Numbered from the stretch's first letter, positions 15,733-24,860 are shown. The stretch is DNA of 64,000 bases from Parvularcula sp. BBD 1991-13 (GCA_001657385.1 LYSZ01000006.1:1-64000); one strand, 5' to 3'. The notes: a model not told the origin generated them from the sequence alone. Program-made: numbers and translations.

Positions 15733-16101
15733 CTAGTCGGTGGTGGCGACCCATTCCGGGTCGTCCTGCACCTCGCGCTCCCAGATCAGGAACTCGTAAT
15801 AGCCGCAGCGTTTCTGGGTCGGAAAGTCCCGGCAGATTTTCGGGCGGCCCTCATAGATGGTGCAGTTTCGGGTTTCCTTGTCGAGAAACATGCAGGTCGA
15901 GCCGTAAAACTCGTCGTCGGTATGGCGCAGGACGCGCGGGTTTTCCGCGTCGCCCTTCTTGGTGTACTTCTTTTCGGCCTTCTCGACGCTGACGCCGTGA
16001 TGCTTCGCCAGCCGCTTGATGTCCGTCTTGTTGACGGGAATGTGCGTGTAGGAACAACAATAGGCGGTGCACTTCAGGCAATCGTACAGCTTCTTGGCCA
16101 T
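15733..16101 (-). CDS. YkgJ-family cysteine-cluster protein
   Basis: A 122-residue soluble protein with the cysteine pattern of the YkgJ / zinc- or iron-chelating family: C-x2-C-x3-CC (CLKCTAYCC, near residues 8-16), then C in STCMFLD, C in RNCTIYEGRP, C in KICRDFP, and C in KRCGYYEF. The conserved IYEGRPKICRDFP block is diagnostic. It probably binds a metal or Fe-S centre; the biological role is not established. It lies between tRNA-Met and mnmA, with 147 bp to the mnmA stop, so operon membership is uncertain. It is unusually lysine-rich for this genome. Confidence 0.85.
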   Translation of the reverse strand: MAKKLYDCLKCTAYCCSYTHIPVNKTDIKRLAKHHGVSVEKAEKKYTKKGDAENPRVLRHTDDEFYGSTCMFLDKETRNCTIYEGRPKICRDFPTQKRCGYYEFLIWEREVQDDPEWVATTD

Positions 16102-16248
16102 CCATCTCCCCGGCGGAAAACTATTCGGAACGCCGGTACTGAACGAACTCGCTCAATGTTGCAAGCCTGTCGTGGAAAAGTCGCCCGGCGGTTTCGCCCT
16201 CGCCGGCGGGCCGGCGATCGCGGGAACGGCCGGCTTCGCCCGCCGCGT

Positions 16249-17445
16249 TCAGGCGCGAACCGGCGTCACACGGGGCGCAGCGGCGGTCGCCGCGATCCAG
16301 CCGCCGCCGAGAACGCGATCGTGGGCGGGGTCCGGCGAATAGAAGACGCAGGCCTGCCCCGGCGCGACGCCCTCCTCCGGCTCGGCGAGATCGACGGCCC
16401 AGCCGCTCGGGCTCGCCGCGTCCCAGGCGAGGGCCGCCGGCGCCGGCGGGCGCGTGGAGCGCACTTTCACCGCCACGGGCGCCCCGGCGCGCGCCGCCGC
16501 CTCGCCCTCGCCGTCGCCGAGCCAGGCGACGTCCTTGAGGTGAATGCGCCGCACCAGCAGCGCCTCGCGCGGGCCGACCACAACCCGCCGACGCTCGGGG
16601 TCGAGGCGAACGACGTAAAGCGGATCGCCGGTGGCGACGCCAAGGCCCCGGCGCTGACCGACCGTGTAATGAATAACGCCCGGATGGCGGCCCATCACGC
16701 TTCCGTCGACATGCACAATCTCGCCGGGTTCGGCCGCGCCGGGCCGCAGGCGCTCGACCACGGCGGCGTATTTTCCTTCCGGAACGAAACAGATATCCTG
16801 GCTGTCGGGCTTGTCCGCCACGACGAGACCGAGCGCGGCCGCGATGCGGCGCACCTCGTCCTTGGGCATCTCCCCCAGCGGGAAGCGCAGAAAATCGAGC
16901 TGCTCTTTGGTCGTCGAGAACAGGAAGTAGCTCTGGTCCTTGGACGCGTCATGGGCGCGCCGCAACTGCGGCCCTTCGGCGCCCTCGACCCGGCGGATGT
17001 AGTGGCCCGTCGCCATGGCCGCGCCGCCGAGATCGCGCGCCGTCTCCAACAGGTCCCTGAACTTCACCCGCTCGTTGCATCGCACGCACGGGATCGGCGT
17101 CGCCCCGGCGAGATAGGTGTCGGCGAAATCCTCCATCACCGCTTCGCCGAACCGGCTTTCATAGTCGAGCACGTAATGGGGAAAGCCCATGGCCTCGGCG
17201 ACGCGCCGGGCGTCATGAATATCCTGTCCGGCGCAGCACGCGCCTTTTTTCTGGATGGCGACGCCGTGATCGTAAAGTTGCAGGGTGACGCCGACGACAT
17301 CATAGCCGGAAAGCTTGCACAGGGCCGCGGTCACGGAGGAATCGACCCCGCCGGACATGGCCACCACCACGCGCGCGCCCTTCGGCACGCCGAGATCGAG
17401 GCGCGGCAGGTCGCCGGCGAGGGATATGTCCGTCAGCATCGTCAT
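16249..17445 (-). CDS. mnmA: tRNA-specific 2-thiouridylase MnmA
   Basis: A 398-residue cytosolic enzyme that adds sulfur to U34 of Lys, Glu and Gln tRNAs, using ATP and a sulfur relay. The PP-loop is [14 protein letters not shown] near residue 29. The catalytic cysteines are in [12 protein letters not shown] and [11 protein letters not shown]. The tRNA-binding ATGHYIRR and central DQSYFLF segments are present, followed by the C-terminal beta-barrel (VGQRRGLG...). The ATG at 17445 is chosen because AAGGAAG precedes it by six bases; the frame continues 35 arginine/proline-rich codons upstream with no support. Confidence 0.95.
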   Translation of the reverse strand: MTMLTDISLAGDLPRLDLGVPKGARVVVAMSGGVDSSVTAALCKLSGYDVVGVTLQLYDHGVAIQKKGACCAGQDIHDARRVAEAMGFPHYVLDYESRFGEAVMEDFADTYLAGATPIPCVRCNERVKFRDLLETARDLGGAAMATGHYIRRVEGAEGPQLRRAHDASKDQSYFLFSTTKEQLDFLRFPLGEMPKDEVRRIAAALGLVVADKPDSQDICFVPEGKYAAVVERLRPGAAEPGEIVHVDGSVMGRHPGVIHYTVGQRRGLGVATGDPLYVVRLDPERRRVVVGPREALLVRRIHLKDVAWLGDGEGEAAARAGAPVAVKVRSTRPPAPAALAWDAASPSGWAVDLAEPEEGVAPGQACVFYSPDPAHDRVLGGGWIAATAAAPRVTPVRA

Positions 17446-17934
17446 CGGTTCTTCCTTGCGCGTTGGGGAACATAAGCGCGACGCCGCCGGGATAAAAGCC
17501 CGCGCCCGCCCGCTGGCGGCGACGGCGGGACGGCGCCCGCCGCGCGGCAATTGCCTTAAATGAAAACCAGTTGATTGACCCTGTCAGGCGCGGCAAGGGC
17601 GCCCGCATAGAGCTTTCGTTAACCCCCGCGCCGGGCGCCGCGGCCTCCGTCCCCGGGCGGGACAGCGTGCGCCCGGGCGCGGCTCATCCGTCCGGCGCCG
17701 CGCTGCGGCGTTGAAAAACTTGGCAAAAGCGCGCGCCGCGCCCTCTTTCGGAACGGTTTTCCAAGGTCCGAGGGCGGGTTTTGTTTTGTCCTGATACAAT
17801 TTCCTTGAACTATTTTTTTCATGATTAATCAACCGCTTATAGAAGCTTTTACCTTGACGTTTAGGCGTTTTTTAAGCGCGCGCGACTAATCTCCAAGTCA
17901 ATATTGTTGTGTACCAAGGGGATTTGGAAAGCCA
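17446..17934. other. Intergenic region between mnmA and sciP, with a CtrA-like half-site
   Basis: About 490 bp. The left part is GC-rich and shows no gene; a minus-strand 82-codon frame (17584-17832) is arginine/proline-rich and unsupported. The last 110 bp are AT-rich and form the likely sciP promoter. TTAA-TCAACCG-CTTA at 17825-17839 matches the CtrA pattern TTAA-N7-TTAA at seven of eight positions, and a second TTAA lies about 45 bp further on. Confidence 0.35.
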
Positions 17935-18225
17935 ATGAGTGTTGCTGCAAACAACACGGCGTCCGCCGCCATCAAGGACCCGTATGTGATCGGGCCTGAC
18001 GGCACGCCGCTGACTTTGAAGGATCTGCCGCCGCCGTCAACCAAGCGCTGGGTCATCCGGCGCAAGGCGGAGGTGGTTGCAGCCGTGCGCGGCGGCTTGC
18101 TGACCCTTGAGGAAGCCTGCGACCGCTACCAGCTGACGGTCGAGGAGTTTTTGTCCTGGCAAAAAGCCATCGACCAGTTCGGCCTGCCCGGCCTGCGCGC
18201 CACCCGCGTCCAGCAATATCGCTGA
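17935..18225 (+). CDS. sciP: CtrA inhibitor SciP (DUF1153)
   Basis: A 96-residue helix-turn-helix protein that in Caulobacter binds CtrA in G1 and blocks transcription of CtrA-activated flagellar and motility genes. The near-invariant family segments are present: YVIGPDGTPLTLKDLPPP (about 18-35), TKRWVIRRKAEVVAAV (37-52), and the helices GGLLTLEEACDRYQLTVEEF followed by LSWQKAID. The length equals that of the family. The gene is monocistronic with its own terminator. A near-match to a CtrA box upstream suggests feedback by CtrA. It indicates that the organism uses the CtrA cell-cycle circuit. Confidence 0.95.
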   Translation: MSVAANNTASAAIKDPYVIGPDGTPLTLKDLPPPSTKRWVIRRKAEVVAAVRGGLLTLEEACDRYQLTVEEFLSWQKAIDQFGLPGLRATRVQQYR

Positions 18226-18259
18226 TCCCCTCCATAACGACAAAAACAACGCCTTTCCG

Positions 18260-18287
18260 CCCGCGCCCCTCCGGCGCGGGTTTTTTT
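18260..18287 (+). terminator. Rho-independent terminator of sciP
   Basis: A perfect 8-bp stem CCCGCGCC / GGCGCGGG with loop CCTCC, followed by seven T. It lies 35 bp after the sciP stop and separates sciP from the FlhF-like gene. Confidence 0.9.
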
Positions 18288-18433
18288 ATCGGCGACCGGA
18301 TCCGCCGGCGCCCGCGCGGCCCATGGAAGGAGAAATCTCCGGATCGGCCCTGGGGCGCCCCTTGTAAGCGCTTTCCCAAGATGCAATTCGGGACCATACT
18401 GATTTTGCAGATCATCCGGGCGGCCGCGCATCC

Positions 18434-19534
18434 ATGATGAAATTTATCGCCTCCGACCTTGAAGCCGCCAAAGCGAAAGCGCGCCGCGCGCTCGGAGACG
18501 GCGCGGCGATCCTTTCGGCGCGCGACCTGCCGAGCGGCGACGTGGAAGTGACCGCCTCGGACAAACCCGCTCCCGCCGCGCCCGAACCCGCCCCCAAGGC
18601 GCGATACGCCGGCGCGGCCCGAGACGCGGTGGACGAAGGCCCGTTCCGCTCCAGCGCCGGGGCGCGGCTCAACGAGAGCATCGAGCACAAGTTTTCCGAA
18701 GAGGCGCTCGCCCGCCTCAGCGGAACCCTTGCGGGCGGCGGCAAGGCGGCGCGCATGATCGACATGGGCGACGCGGCGGTGCGCGCCATGGCGGAAATCC
18801 TGACGCCCCACGGCGTCGGCAACAAGCTGCTGGCGGCGCTGGTGGACGGCGCGCGCCAGGCGCGCATCGACGACGACCTTCACCGCCTGGAGACCGCCTT
18901 CGCTTCGTCCTTCGCCTTCGCGCCGATCGTGTTTTCGCCCGCCGCGCCGATCATGCTGGTCGGGCCGACCGGCGCCGGGAAGACGTCGTCCGCCGCGAAG
19001 CTCGCCGCCGCCGCCGTCGGCAAGGGCGAGGGGGCGTTCATGATGACCGCCGATATCGGCCGCGCGGGCGCCGTGGAGCAGATCCGCTCCTACAGCGAAG
19101 CGCTGGGCGCGGACTATTACATCGTGGAATCCCCGCTCGACGTGCAGCAGGTGCTGCGCGCCGAACGCCCGAACGGCGTCATCATCCTCGACACCCCGGG
19201 GGTCAGCCCCTATGACGGCGGCGACGTCGCCGCCCTGCGCAGCTATTGCGAGGCCTGCAACGCCGAGCCGGTGCTGGTCCTGCCGGCCAGCGGCGACGCG
19301 GAGGAATATGCGGACTGGGCGCTCGCCTTTCGCGAGATCGGCGTTCAGCGCTGCATCGTCACCAAGTTCGACGCCACCAAGCGGGTCGGGGCGGCCCTGC
19401 GCGCCGCCTACGAAGCGGAACTGACGCTGGCGCATTTTTCCGAAACGCCGTTCATTTCCGAGGGCTTTCTGGACGCGAGCCCGGAGTTTCTCGCACGGCG
19501 CCTGATCGCCAGCCGGCCCGGCCGGATCGGATAG
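18434..19534 (+). CDS. FlhF-like SRP-family GTPase
   Basis: A 366-residue protein resembling FlhF, the signal-recognition-type GTPase that sets flagellum position and number. The N-terminus (MMKFIASDLEAAKAKARRAL then GDGAAILSAR) matches the FlhF B domain. An acidic/proline linker and an N domain follow. The G domain has P-loop GPTGAGKTSS (177-186), TADIGRAGAVEQ (G2-like), ILDTPGVSPYD (G3) and TKFDATKRVG (G4). The DTPG in place of DTAG is minor. The neighbour is SciP, a flagellar-gene regulator, but no structural flagellar gene is present in the window. A polar-organising role is inferred. Start codon context is weak. Confidence 0.75.
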   Translation: MMKFIASDLEAAKAKARRALGDGAAILSARDLPSGDVEVTASDKPAPAAPEPAPKARYAGAARDAVDEGPFRSSAGARLNESIEHKFSEEALARLSGTLAGGGKAARMIDMGDAAVRAMAEILTPHGVGNKLLAALVDGARQARIDDDLHRLETAFASSFAFAPIVFSPAAPIMLVGPTGAGKTSSAAKLAAAAVGKGEGAFMMTADIGRAGAVEQIRSYSEALGADYYIVESPLDVQQVLRAERPNGVIILDTPGVSPYDGGDVAALRSYCEACNAEPVLVLPASGDAEEYADWALAFREIGVQRCIVTKFDATKRVGAALRAAYEAELTLAHFSETPFISEGFLDASPEFLARRLIASRPGRIG

Positions 19535-19560
19535 CGCGCTCGCCCCCGCCCCAAAGAAAA

Positions 19561-19583
19561 TGGCGGACCGAAGCGGTCCGCCA
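19561..19583. terminator. Hairpin between convergent flhF-like and LytM-factor genes
   Basis: A perfect 10-bp inverted repeat TGGCGGACCG / CGGTCCGCCA with loop AAG, flanked by AAAA on the left and only ATT on the right. It lies between two converging genes and may act as a bidirectional terminator, though the T-run is weak on the plus side. Confidence 0.6.
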
Positions 19584-19673
19584 ATTGGTACTGTACCGGT
19601 CTTATTATAATCCGTATCGGGAGCGGTTCGTCCCGGGCGCCGTCGCCGCGCGCCCCGTGCCGTTGCGTCCCGC

Positions 19674-20888
19674 CTATTGCGTTCCCAGGAGCGACGTCGG
19701 ATCGACCGCCTTCAGCTCCCGGCGTATCTCGAAATGCAGTTGCGGTGTCTTGACGTCCCCGGTCTGGCCGACCTTGGCGATCACCTGTCCCTGGCGCACC
19801 CGGTCCCCCTTGCGCACCAGCATGGCGTCGTTGTGGGCGTAGGCGGTGACATAGCCGCCGTCATGCTTGATCAGGAGGAGATTGCCGAACCCGTCCAGTT
19901 CCGAGCCGCGATAGACGACCTCGCCCGCGGCGGCAGCACGCACCGGAGCGCCCGCGGGCGCGGCGATGTTGATCCCGTCATTGCGCCGGCCCAGTTCGCC
20001 CATGCCGAATTCGGAGACGATCGCGCCGCGCAGGGGCCACTCGAAGGCCGATGACGAGGATGGCGCGGCATAGGACACCTGCCGAGTCAGTTCGCTGACG
20101 CTGGCCGGGGCGGCGGCGGAAGAAGCGGGTTTTGCGGCGGATGCCGGCCGCGGCGCGGGCGCGGCGGCGGTCCGGGTCCGGGGCGCGTCGCCGATATGCG
20201 CCTGCGGGATGACAAGCTGCTGGCCGACATCGATCGCATAAGGGGCGCGCAGGCGGTTGGCGCTGGCGATGGCGTCGACGGAAACCTTCGAGGCGCGCGA
20301 AATCGAATAGAGCGTGTCGCCCTTGCGCACCGTGTAGAGCGTGTCGCGGGCGACCACCCGCCGGGTCGCGGCCGGCGCCTCGACGACGCTCGCCCCGCGC
20401 GGCAGTTTGAGCGCCTGGCCGACGCGCAGCGTATACGGCGCGGCGAGGTCGTTGGCCTCGATGATCTCTTTCGGGGCAACGTCGAAACGCTGGCTGAGCG
20501 CGTAGACCGTGTCGCCGCGCTGCACCTCGATATAGCCCTTCGCCGGGCGGCGCGCTTGCGCTTCGGGACGCCCGTCCGAACCGGCCTCAGCGACCGGCTT
20601 CAGGCTCACCGTTTCGAAATCGCGGGCGCCGGCCGCAGCGTAGGACGCCGCCGGACGCTGGGCGGCCTGCACGCGCTCCAGTTGGGCGCGCTCAAGACGC
20701 TGCTTGGCGTAGATCTCCTCCGGCGAATTGTAGATCCGGCCCGTGTGGCCGTCGCCCGATCCGTAGACGATGGGCGCAGACTGGTGCGACCCGCAGGCCG
20801 CCAGCACGAGGCCGGACGCAGCGGCGGCCGACGCCAGCATGACACGCCGCAGGCCGGCGCTTCGAAGCCCTAAGGCGCGTATGAACAT
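19674..20888 (-). CDS. NlpD/DipM-like LytM-domain lipoprotein with two LysM repeats
   Basis: A 404-residue envelope protein. The ATG at 20888 is chosen for its GGGAGAGG ribosome site and signal sequence; the lipobox LAAC puts the lipidated cysteine at residue 32. Two LysM repeats follow (YIEVQRGDTVYALSQRF..., TLYTVRKGDTLYSISRA...), then a C-terminal M23/LytM domain. The M23 zinc ligands look lost: HxGID has become NDGIN and the final HLH has become QLH, while YAHNDAML keeps its His. It is thus probably a non-catalytic LytM factor that activates amidases for daughter-cell separation, as NlpD and DipM do. A perfect CtrA box and a GATTC (CcrM-type GANTC) site lie just upstream. Confidence 0.85.
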   Translation of the reverse strand: MFIRALGLRSAGLRRVMLASAAAASGLVLAACGSHQSAPIVYGSGDGHTGRIYNSPEEIYAKQRLERAQLERVQAAQRPAASYAAAGARDFETVSLKPVAEAGSDGRPEAQARRPAKGYIEVQRGDTVYALSQRFDVAPKEIIEANDLAAPYTLRVGQALKLPRGASVVEAPAATRRVVARDTLYTVRKGDTLYSISRASKVSVDAIASANRLRAPYAIDVGQQLVIPQAHIGDAPRTRTAAAPAPRPASAAKPASSAAAPASVSELTRQVSYAAPSSSSAFEWPLRGAIVSEFGMGELGRRNDGINIAAPAGAPVRAAAAGEVVYRGSELDGFGNLLLIKHDGGYVTAYAHNDAMLVRKGDRVRQGQVIAKVGQTGDVKTPQLHFEIRRELKAVDPTSLLGTQ

Positions 20889-20949
20889 TCGCCCCTCTCC
20901 CGTCCGTTCATAGGACACAGATTCGGGGACGAGTGTTTGTAAACTTTGG

Positions 20950-20964
20950 TTAACATGGCGTTAA
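20950..20964. promoter_or_regulatory. Full CtrA binding site
   Basis: TTAA-CATGGCG-TTAA, an exact match to the CtrA consensus TTAA-N7-TTAA. It sits 62-76 bp upstream of the LytM-factor start codon and 21 bp from the surE stop. A CcrM-type site GATTC at 20920-20924 lies between it and the gene. Confidence 0.7.
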
Positions 20965-20984
20965 CACCGGGGCTTCGACCGCGA

Positions 20985-21746
20985 CTAATCGGCGGCGAAG
21001 GCCTTTTTCAGCGCGGCGTGGCTGTCGGCATGGGTCAGTTCAAGGTGAAGCGGCGTAATCGAGATGCGCCCCTCATAGATCGCCTTCAGATCGGTCCCCT
21101 GCGGCGGATCGGACAATTCGCCCGTATAGCCGTACCAGTAATAGACCCCGCCGCGCAGGTCCTTGCGCTCCTCCGCGAAAAGCTGCACCGCGTCGCGCCG
21201 CCCCTGCACCGTCGCCTCGACGCCGGCGACGTCGTCCGGGTCGCGGTCCGGAAAGTTGACGTTGATCACCACGTCGTGCGGCCAGCCCGCGTCCAGCAGC
21301 TTGCGGATGATGGCGGGCGCATGGACCTCCGGCGTCGCCCAGCGCGCGGTGTCGCGGGAAAAGCGCGACAGGGAGAGGGCGATCGACGGAACGCCCATGG
21401 TCATGCCCTGAAAGGCGGCGGCGATGGTGCCGGAGACGGTGACGTCCTCGGCGATGTTCTGGCCGTTATTGACGCCGGAAAGGATCAGGTCCGGCTTTTT
21501 GTCCTTGAGGATCTTGGTGACGCCCATCAGCACCGCGTCGCTGGGCGTGCCGGTGACCGAAAACCGCCGCGGGTCGTATTCGTTGATGCGGATCGGATGG
21601 GCGAGCGTCAGCGCGCGGGCGGCGCCGGACTGCTCATCCTGGGGGGCGACGACCCAGACGTCGTCCGACAGCTCGCGCGCGATCTTCACGAGGCTTTCCA
21701 GGCCGCGCGCATGCACGCCGTCATCGTTGGAGCAGAGAATTCTCAT
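20985..21746 (-). CDS. surE: 5'/3'-nucleotidase SurE
   Basis: A 253-residue divalent-metal phosphatase that removes phosphate from nucleoside 5'- and 3'-monophosphates and short polyphosphates. The signature MRILCSNDDGVHARGLE supplies the two metal-binding Asp residues. SGVNNGQNIAEDVTVSGT carries the conserved Asn and Ser. The start at 21746 is taken because MRIL is the usual family start and GAGGA precedes it; the frame extends nine codons upstream. It follows serS with a 157-bp gap in the conserved tatABC-serS-surE order. The pcm gene often found next to surE is absent here. Confidence 0.94.
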   Translation of the reverse strand: MRILCSNDDGVHARGLESLVKIARELSDDVWVVAPQDEQSGAARALTLAHPIRINEYDPRRFSVTGTPSDAVLMGVTKILKDKKPDLILSGVNNGQNIAEDVTVSGTIAAAFQGMTMGVPSIALSLSRFSRDTARWATPEVHAPAIIRKLLDAGWPHDVVINVNFPDRDPDDVAGVEATVQGRRDAVQLFAEERKDLRGGVYYWYGYTGELSDPPQGTDLKAIYEGRISITPLHLELTHADSHAALKKAFAAD

Positions 21747-21903
21747 GGCGTCCTCATTTGCGGCGTCCCTCATCCTTCGGGACCGCGCCGAGGCGCAGCC
21801 TCATCGTAAAGGGACGGATTCAACATGAAACTGGCGTCATCGCGAGGCGCGCGCCGCGAGATCCGCGTCGCCGGGGGCTCAATCGGCGCCAGAAGCGCCT
21901 CGC

Positions 21904-23181
21904 TCAGATCGCCTCGATTGTCTTCAGTCCCCCCATATAGGGCTGCAACGCCGCGGGCACGGCGACGGCGCCGTCCGGCTGCTGATAGTTTTCCATAATC
22001 GCAACCATGGCGCGGCCGATCGCCAGCCCCGAGCCGTTCAGCGTGTGGACGAAGCGCACCGTCTTGTCTTCCGCCGGCCGGTAGCGGGCGTTCATCCGCC
22101 GCGCCTGGAAGTCGCCGCAGTTGGAGCAGGAGGAAATCTCGCGGTAACGCCCCTGGCCCGGCAGCCAGACCTCGATGTCGTAGGTCTTGCGCGCCGAAAA
22201 ACCCATGTCGCCCGTGCACAGGACCACGGTGCGGTAGGGAAGCTCCAGCCGTTTCAGCACGGTTTCGGCGCATTCGGTCATGCGCTCGTGCTCTTCGTTG
22301 GATTGCTCCGGCGTCGTGACCGAAACGAGTTCGACCTTGGAGAACTGGTGCATGCGGATCATGCCGCGGGTGTCGCGCCCCGCCGCCCCCGCCTCGGAGC
22401 GGAAGCACGGCGTCCAGGCGGTGAACCGCAGGGGCAGCGCCTCGTCCTCGATGATGTCCTCGCGCACGATATTGGTCAGCGAGACTTCCGCGGTGGGGAT
22501 CAGCCAGTGGTCCCCGGTCGTGCGGAAAAGGTCCTCGGCGAATTTCGGCAACTGGCCCGTCCCGTAAAGCGCCTCGTCGCGGACCAGCAGGGGCGGCTGG
22601 CACTCGGTATAGCCGAATTCCGTCGTATGCAGATCGAGCATGAAATTTGCGAGCGCGCGTTCGAGCCGCGCCAGCCCGCCCTTGAGCAGCACGAAGCGCG
22701 CGCCGGACATCCTAGCCGCGGCCTCGAAATCCATGAGCCCCAGCGCCTCGCCGAGATCGAAATGCTCCTTCGCGTCGTTGACGCGCCCGGGCTCGCCCCA
22801 TTTGCGGATTTCCACATTGGCGTCCTCGTCCGCGCCGTCGGGCGTCTCGGCGTGCGGCAGGTTCGGCAGGGTGGAAAGAATATCGTTGATCGTATCGAGT
22901 TTTTTCTTCCGCTCGGCTTCCGCCGTCGGCATCTGGCGCTTGATGCGCTCGACGTCCTCGCGCAGGCGGTTGAAGGCATCCTCGTCGCCGCGCGCCTTGG
23001 CCGCGCCGATCTCCTTCGAGGCGGCGTTGCGCTTGGCCTGAAGCTCGTTCAGCGCTTCGGTGTATTTGCGCGCCTCCTTGTCGAGGGCGATGATCTCGCC
23101 GGCCCGCGGGGGCAGGCCGCGGCGGGCGAGCCCCGCATCGAAAGCGTCGGGATTGTCGCGAATGAACTTGATGTCGAACAT
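21904..23181 (-). CDS. serS: Seryl-tRNA synthetase
   Basis: A 425-residue class II aminoacyl-tRNA synthetase. The N-terminal long coiled-coil arm that grips tRNA-Ser spans about residues 35-100 ([20 protein letters not shown]...). The catalytic core has motif 2 [20 protein letters not shown] and motif 3 near [20 protein letters not shown]. Length and ends are standard. It is downstream of tatC by 54 bp in the common alphaproteobacterial order. Confidence 0.96.
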   Translation of the reverse strand: MFDIKFIRDNPDAFDAGLARRGLPPRAGEIIALDKEARKYTEALNELQAKRNAASKEIGAAKARGDEDAFNRLREDVERIKRQMPTAEAERKKKLDTINDILSTLPNLPHAETPDGADEDANVEIRKWGEPGRVNDAKEHFDLGEALGLMDFEAAARMSGARFVLLKGGLARLERALANFMLDLHTTEFGYTECQPPLLVRDEALYGTGQLPKFAEDLFRTTGDHWLIPTAEVSLTNIVREDIIEDEALPLRFTAWTPCFRSEAGAAGRDTRGMIRMHQFSKVELVSVTTPEQSNEEHERMTECAETVLKRLELPYRTVVLCTGDMGFSARKTYDIEVWLPGQGRYREISSCSNCGDFQARRMNARYRPAEDKTVRFVHTLNGSGLAIGRAMVAIMENYQQPDGAVAVPAALQPYMGGLKTIEAI

Positions 23182-23235
23182 GGGGCTCTGGTTAGCCGGG
23201 TTGAAAGCGAAGGTAAAGCGACCTCCGGGGCGGGT

Positions 23236-24063
23236 TTACGCCGAGGCTTGCCCCGCTTCCTCCGAGCCTTGGGCGGCCTTGCGCTCGGCGAGGCGCACCG
23301 ACAGGACCGAGACCTCGTAAAGCGCGATCACCGCCGCCCCGAGGACAAGCTGGCTGATCGGGTCCGGCGGGGTCAGGAAGGCGGCGAAGATGAAAATGAT
23401 CACGATCGCATAGCGCCGGTTGCGGCTGAGAAAGCCGGCGGTCACAAGGCCCGCCCGCGCCAGCAGGGTGAGAAACACCGGCAACTGAAAGGCAAAGCCG
23501 AACGCCATGATCAGAGTCGTGATGAGGGCGAGGTAATCGCCGACCCGCGTCAGGAGTTCGATCGCGACGCCCGAACCTTGCGCCGCATCACGCTCCATCC
23601 CCACCGCGAACTGCATTACGAAGGGCATCAGCACGAAGTAGACCAGCGCCGCGCCGAGCGAGAACAGGACTGGCATCGCCAGCAGGAACGGCAGAACGGC
23701 CTGGCGCTCGCGGCGGTAAAGCCCCGGAGCGACGAACTTGTAGATCTGGTGCGCCACGACGGGAAAGGCGAGCGCAACGCCGCCGAGGACGGACAGCTTG
23801 ACCCGGGTAAAGAAAAATTCCAGCGGCGCGAAATACAGCGTCGGCTCGTCATTGACCGCGCCCACCGCGTTCTTGAACGGAATGACCAGCACCTCGTAGA
23901 TCTGGACCGAGAACACGAAACACAACGCGAAGCAGACCGCGATCGCGGCGATGGAAATCATCAGCCGGCGGCGCAGTTCGACGAGGTGATCCATCAGCGG
24001 CGCAGCGGAAGACTCCACCTCGTCGTCTTCCTCGAAACGCCCCTTGGCGTCGGACGCGCTCAT
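23236..24063 (-). CDS. tatC: Sec-independent translocase subunit TatC
   Basis: A 275-residue inner-membrane protein with six predicted helices, the twin-arginine signal receptor of the Tat system. The N-terminal MDHLVELRRRLM segment just before helix 1 and the first periplasmic loop (FFTRVKLSVLGGVALAFPVV region) are family hallmarks, as is the later DYLALITTLIMAFGFAFQLP stretch with its conserved acidic residue. An unusual acidic N-terminal extension (EEDDEVESSAAP) precedes the conserved part. The start overlaps the tatB stop by 4 bp. The C-terminal tail RLAERKAAQGSEEAGQASA is hydrophilic. Confidence 0.95.
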   Translation of the reverse strand: MSASDAKGRFEEDDEVESSAAPLMDHLVELRRRLMISIAAIAVCFALCFVFSVQIYEVLVIPFKNAVGAVNDEPTLYFAPLEFFFTRVKLSVLGGVALAFPVVAHQIYKFVAPGLYRRERQAVLPFLLAMPVLFSLGAALVYFVLMPFVMQFAVGMERDAAQGSGVAIELLTRVGDYLALITTLIMAFGFAFQLPVFLTLLARAGLVTAGFLSRNRRYAIVIIFIFAAFLTPPDPISQLVLGAAVIALYEVSVLSVRLAERKAAQGSEEAGQASA

Positions 24064-24542
24064 GATTTCGCGCCTGCGCCGCTCGCGGCCGCCCTACTCG
24101 CCGCCGAACCGGGCGCGGCCGTATCGGGCGCCGCCGCTCCGCTTGCGGGGGCGTCTGGCGCCGCCTTCGGGGACGGGGCCCGGTCCGTTCGGGCGTCGCT
24201 TCCCGCGCCGGCCGGCCGGGAGACGGCGTCGCGGACTTCGTTCGCCTCGTCGCGCAGTTCCTTGTCGATGGGGGCAAGGGTCTCGTCCATCGCGCGCTTG
24301 ACGTCGGCCACCGGATTGTTGCGCTTCAGGTCATCGAGTTCGCGGCGCAAGTCCTCCATCTCCGCCTCCCGCGCCATCTGGTCGAAGGCCATGGAGAACT
24401 CGCGCGCCATGGCCCTCGCTTTCGCCACCATGCGCCCGGCCGAACGCATCAGCTTGGGCAGGTCCTTCGGGCCAACGACGATCAGCGCCACCACGGCGAC
24501 CAGCATCAGCTCGAAGAATCCGAATTGGGGGATCAGGCTCAT
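24060..24542 (-). CDS. tatB: Sec-independent translocase subunit TatB
   Basis: A 160-residue protein with one N-terminal helix (FGFFELMLVAVVALIVVGP), the conserved GPKDLPKLMRSAGR amphipathic helix, and a long alanine/proline-rich tail (residues about 100-160) likely to be disordered. The conserved Glu in the transmembrane helix (FFELML) marks TatB over TatA. TatB couples signal recognition on TatC to TatA assembly. It lies between tatA (63-bp gap) and tatC (4-bp overlap). Confidence 0.93.
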   Translation of the reverse strand: MSLIPQFGFFELMLVAVVALIVVGPKDLPKLMRSAGRMVAKARAMAREFSMAFDQMAREAEMEDLRRELDDLKRNNPVADVKRAMDETLAPIDKELRDEANEVRDAVSRPAGAGSDARTDRAPSPKAAPDAPASGAAAPDTAAPGSAASRAAASGAGAKS

Positions 24543-24605
24543 GGAACGCGGGTCTCCTTCCGGAGAGACTGAAACGGCGCGGCGGGCCGGAAAAGCGGCG
24601 CAGGC

Positions 24606-24860
24606 CTATTCGGCGGCGCCGGTCTTGCGCTCTTCACCAGACGCGTGAGGGGCGGCGGGGGTGATGTCGACCGCCTGGTCGCCCCTGTTCTCCAGGGACT
24701 TTTCGTCAAGGGACTTCTCGTCCTCCTGAAGGCCCTTGCGAAAGGACTTAATGCCTTTGGCGAAGTCGCCCATGATCGACGAAATGCGCCCGCGTCCGCC
24801 GAACAGCAGCACCGCGAGAACAAGAATGATGACAATCTGCCAAGGTCCAATCGCGCCCAT
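24606..24860 (-). CDS. tatA: Sec-independent translocase subunit TatA
   Basis: An 84-residue pore-forming subunit: N-terminal helix (GPWQIVIILVLAVLLFGGRG), then an amphipathic helix ISSIMGDFAKGIKSFRKGL and an acidic tail. The FGxGR(I/L) hinge is present as FGGRGRI. The ATG at 24860 is preferred to one four codons upstream because GAGG lies six bases before it. First gene of tatABC. Confidence 0.93.
   Translation of the reverse strand: MGAIGPWQIVIILVLAVLLFGGRGRISSIMGDFAKGIKSFRKGLQEDEKSLDEKSLENRGDQAVDITPAAPHASGEERKTGAAE

Noticed and set aside
17584-17832. Minus-strand 82-codon frame upstream of sciP
   Set aside because: Low-complexity arginine/proline-rich translation and no ribosome site; the region is better explained as promoter DNA.
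22045-24648. Plus-strand 867-codon open frame over serS and tatC
   Set aside because: Antisense shadow produced by high GC; serS, tatC and tatB are unambiguous on the minus strand.
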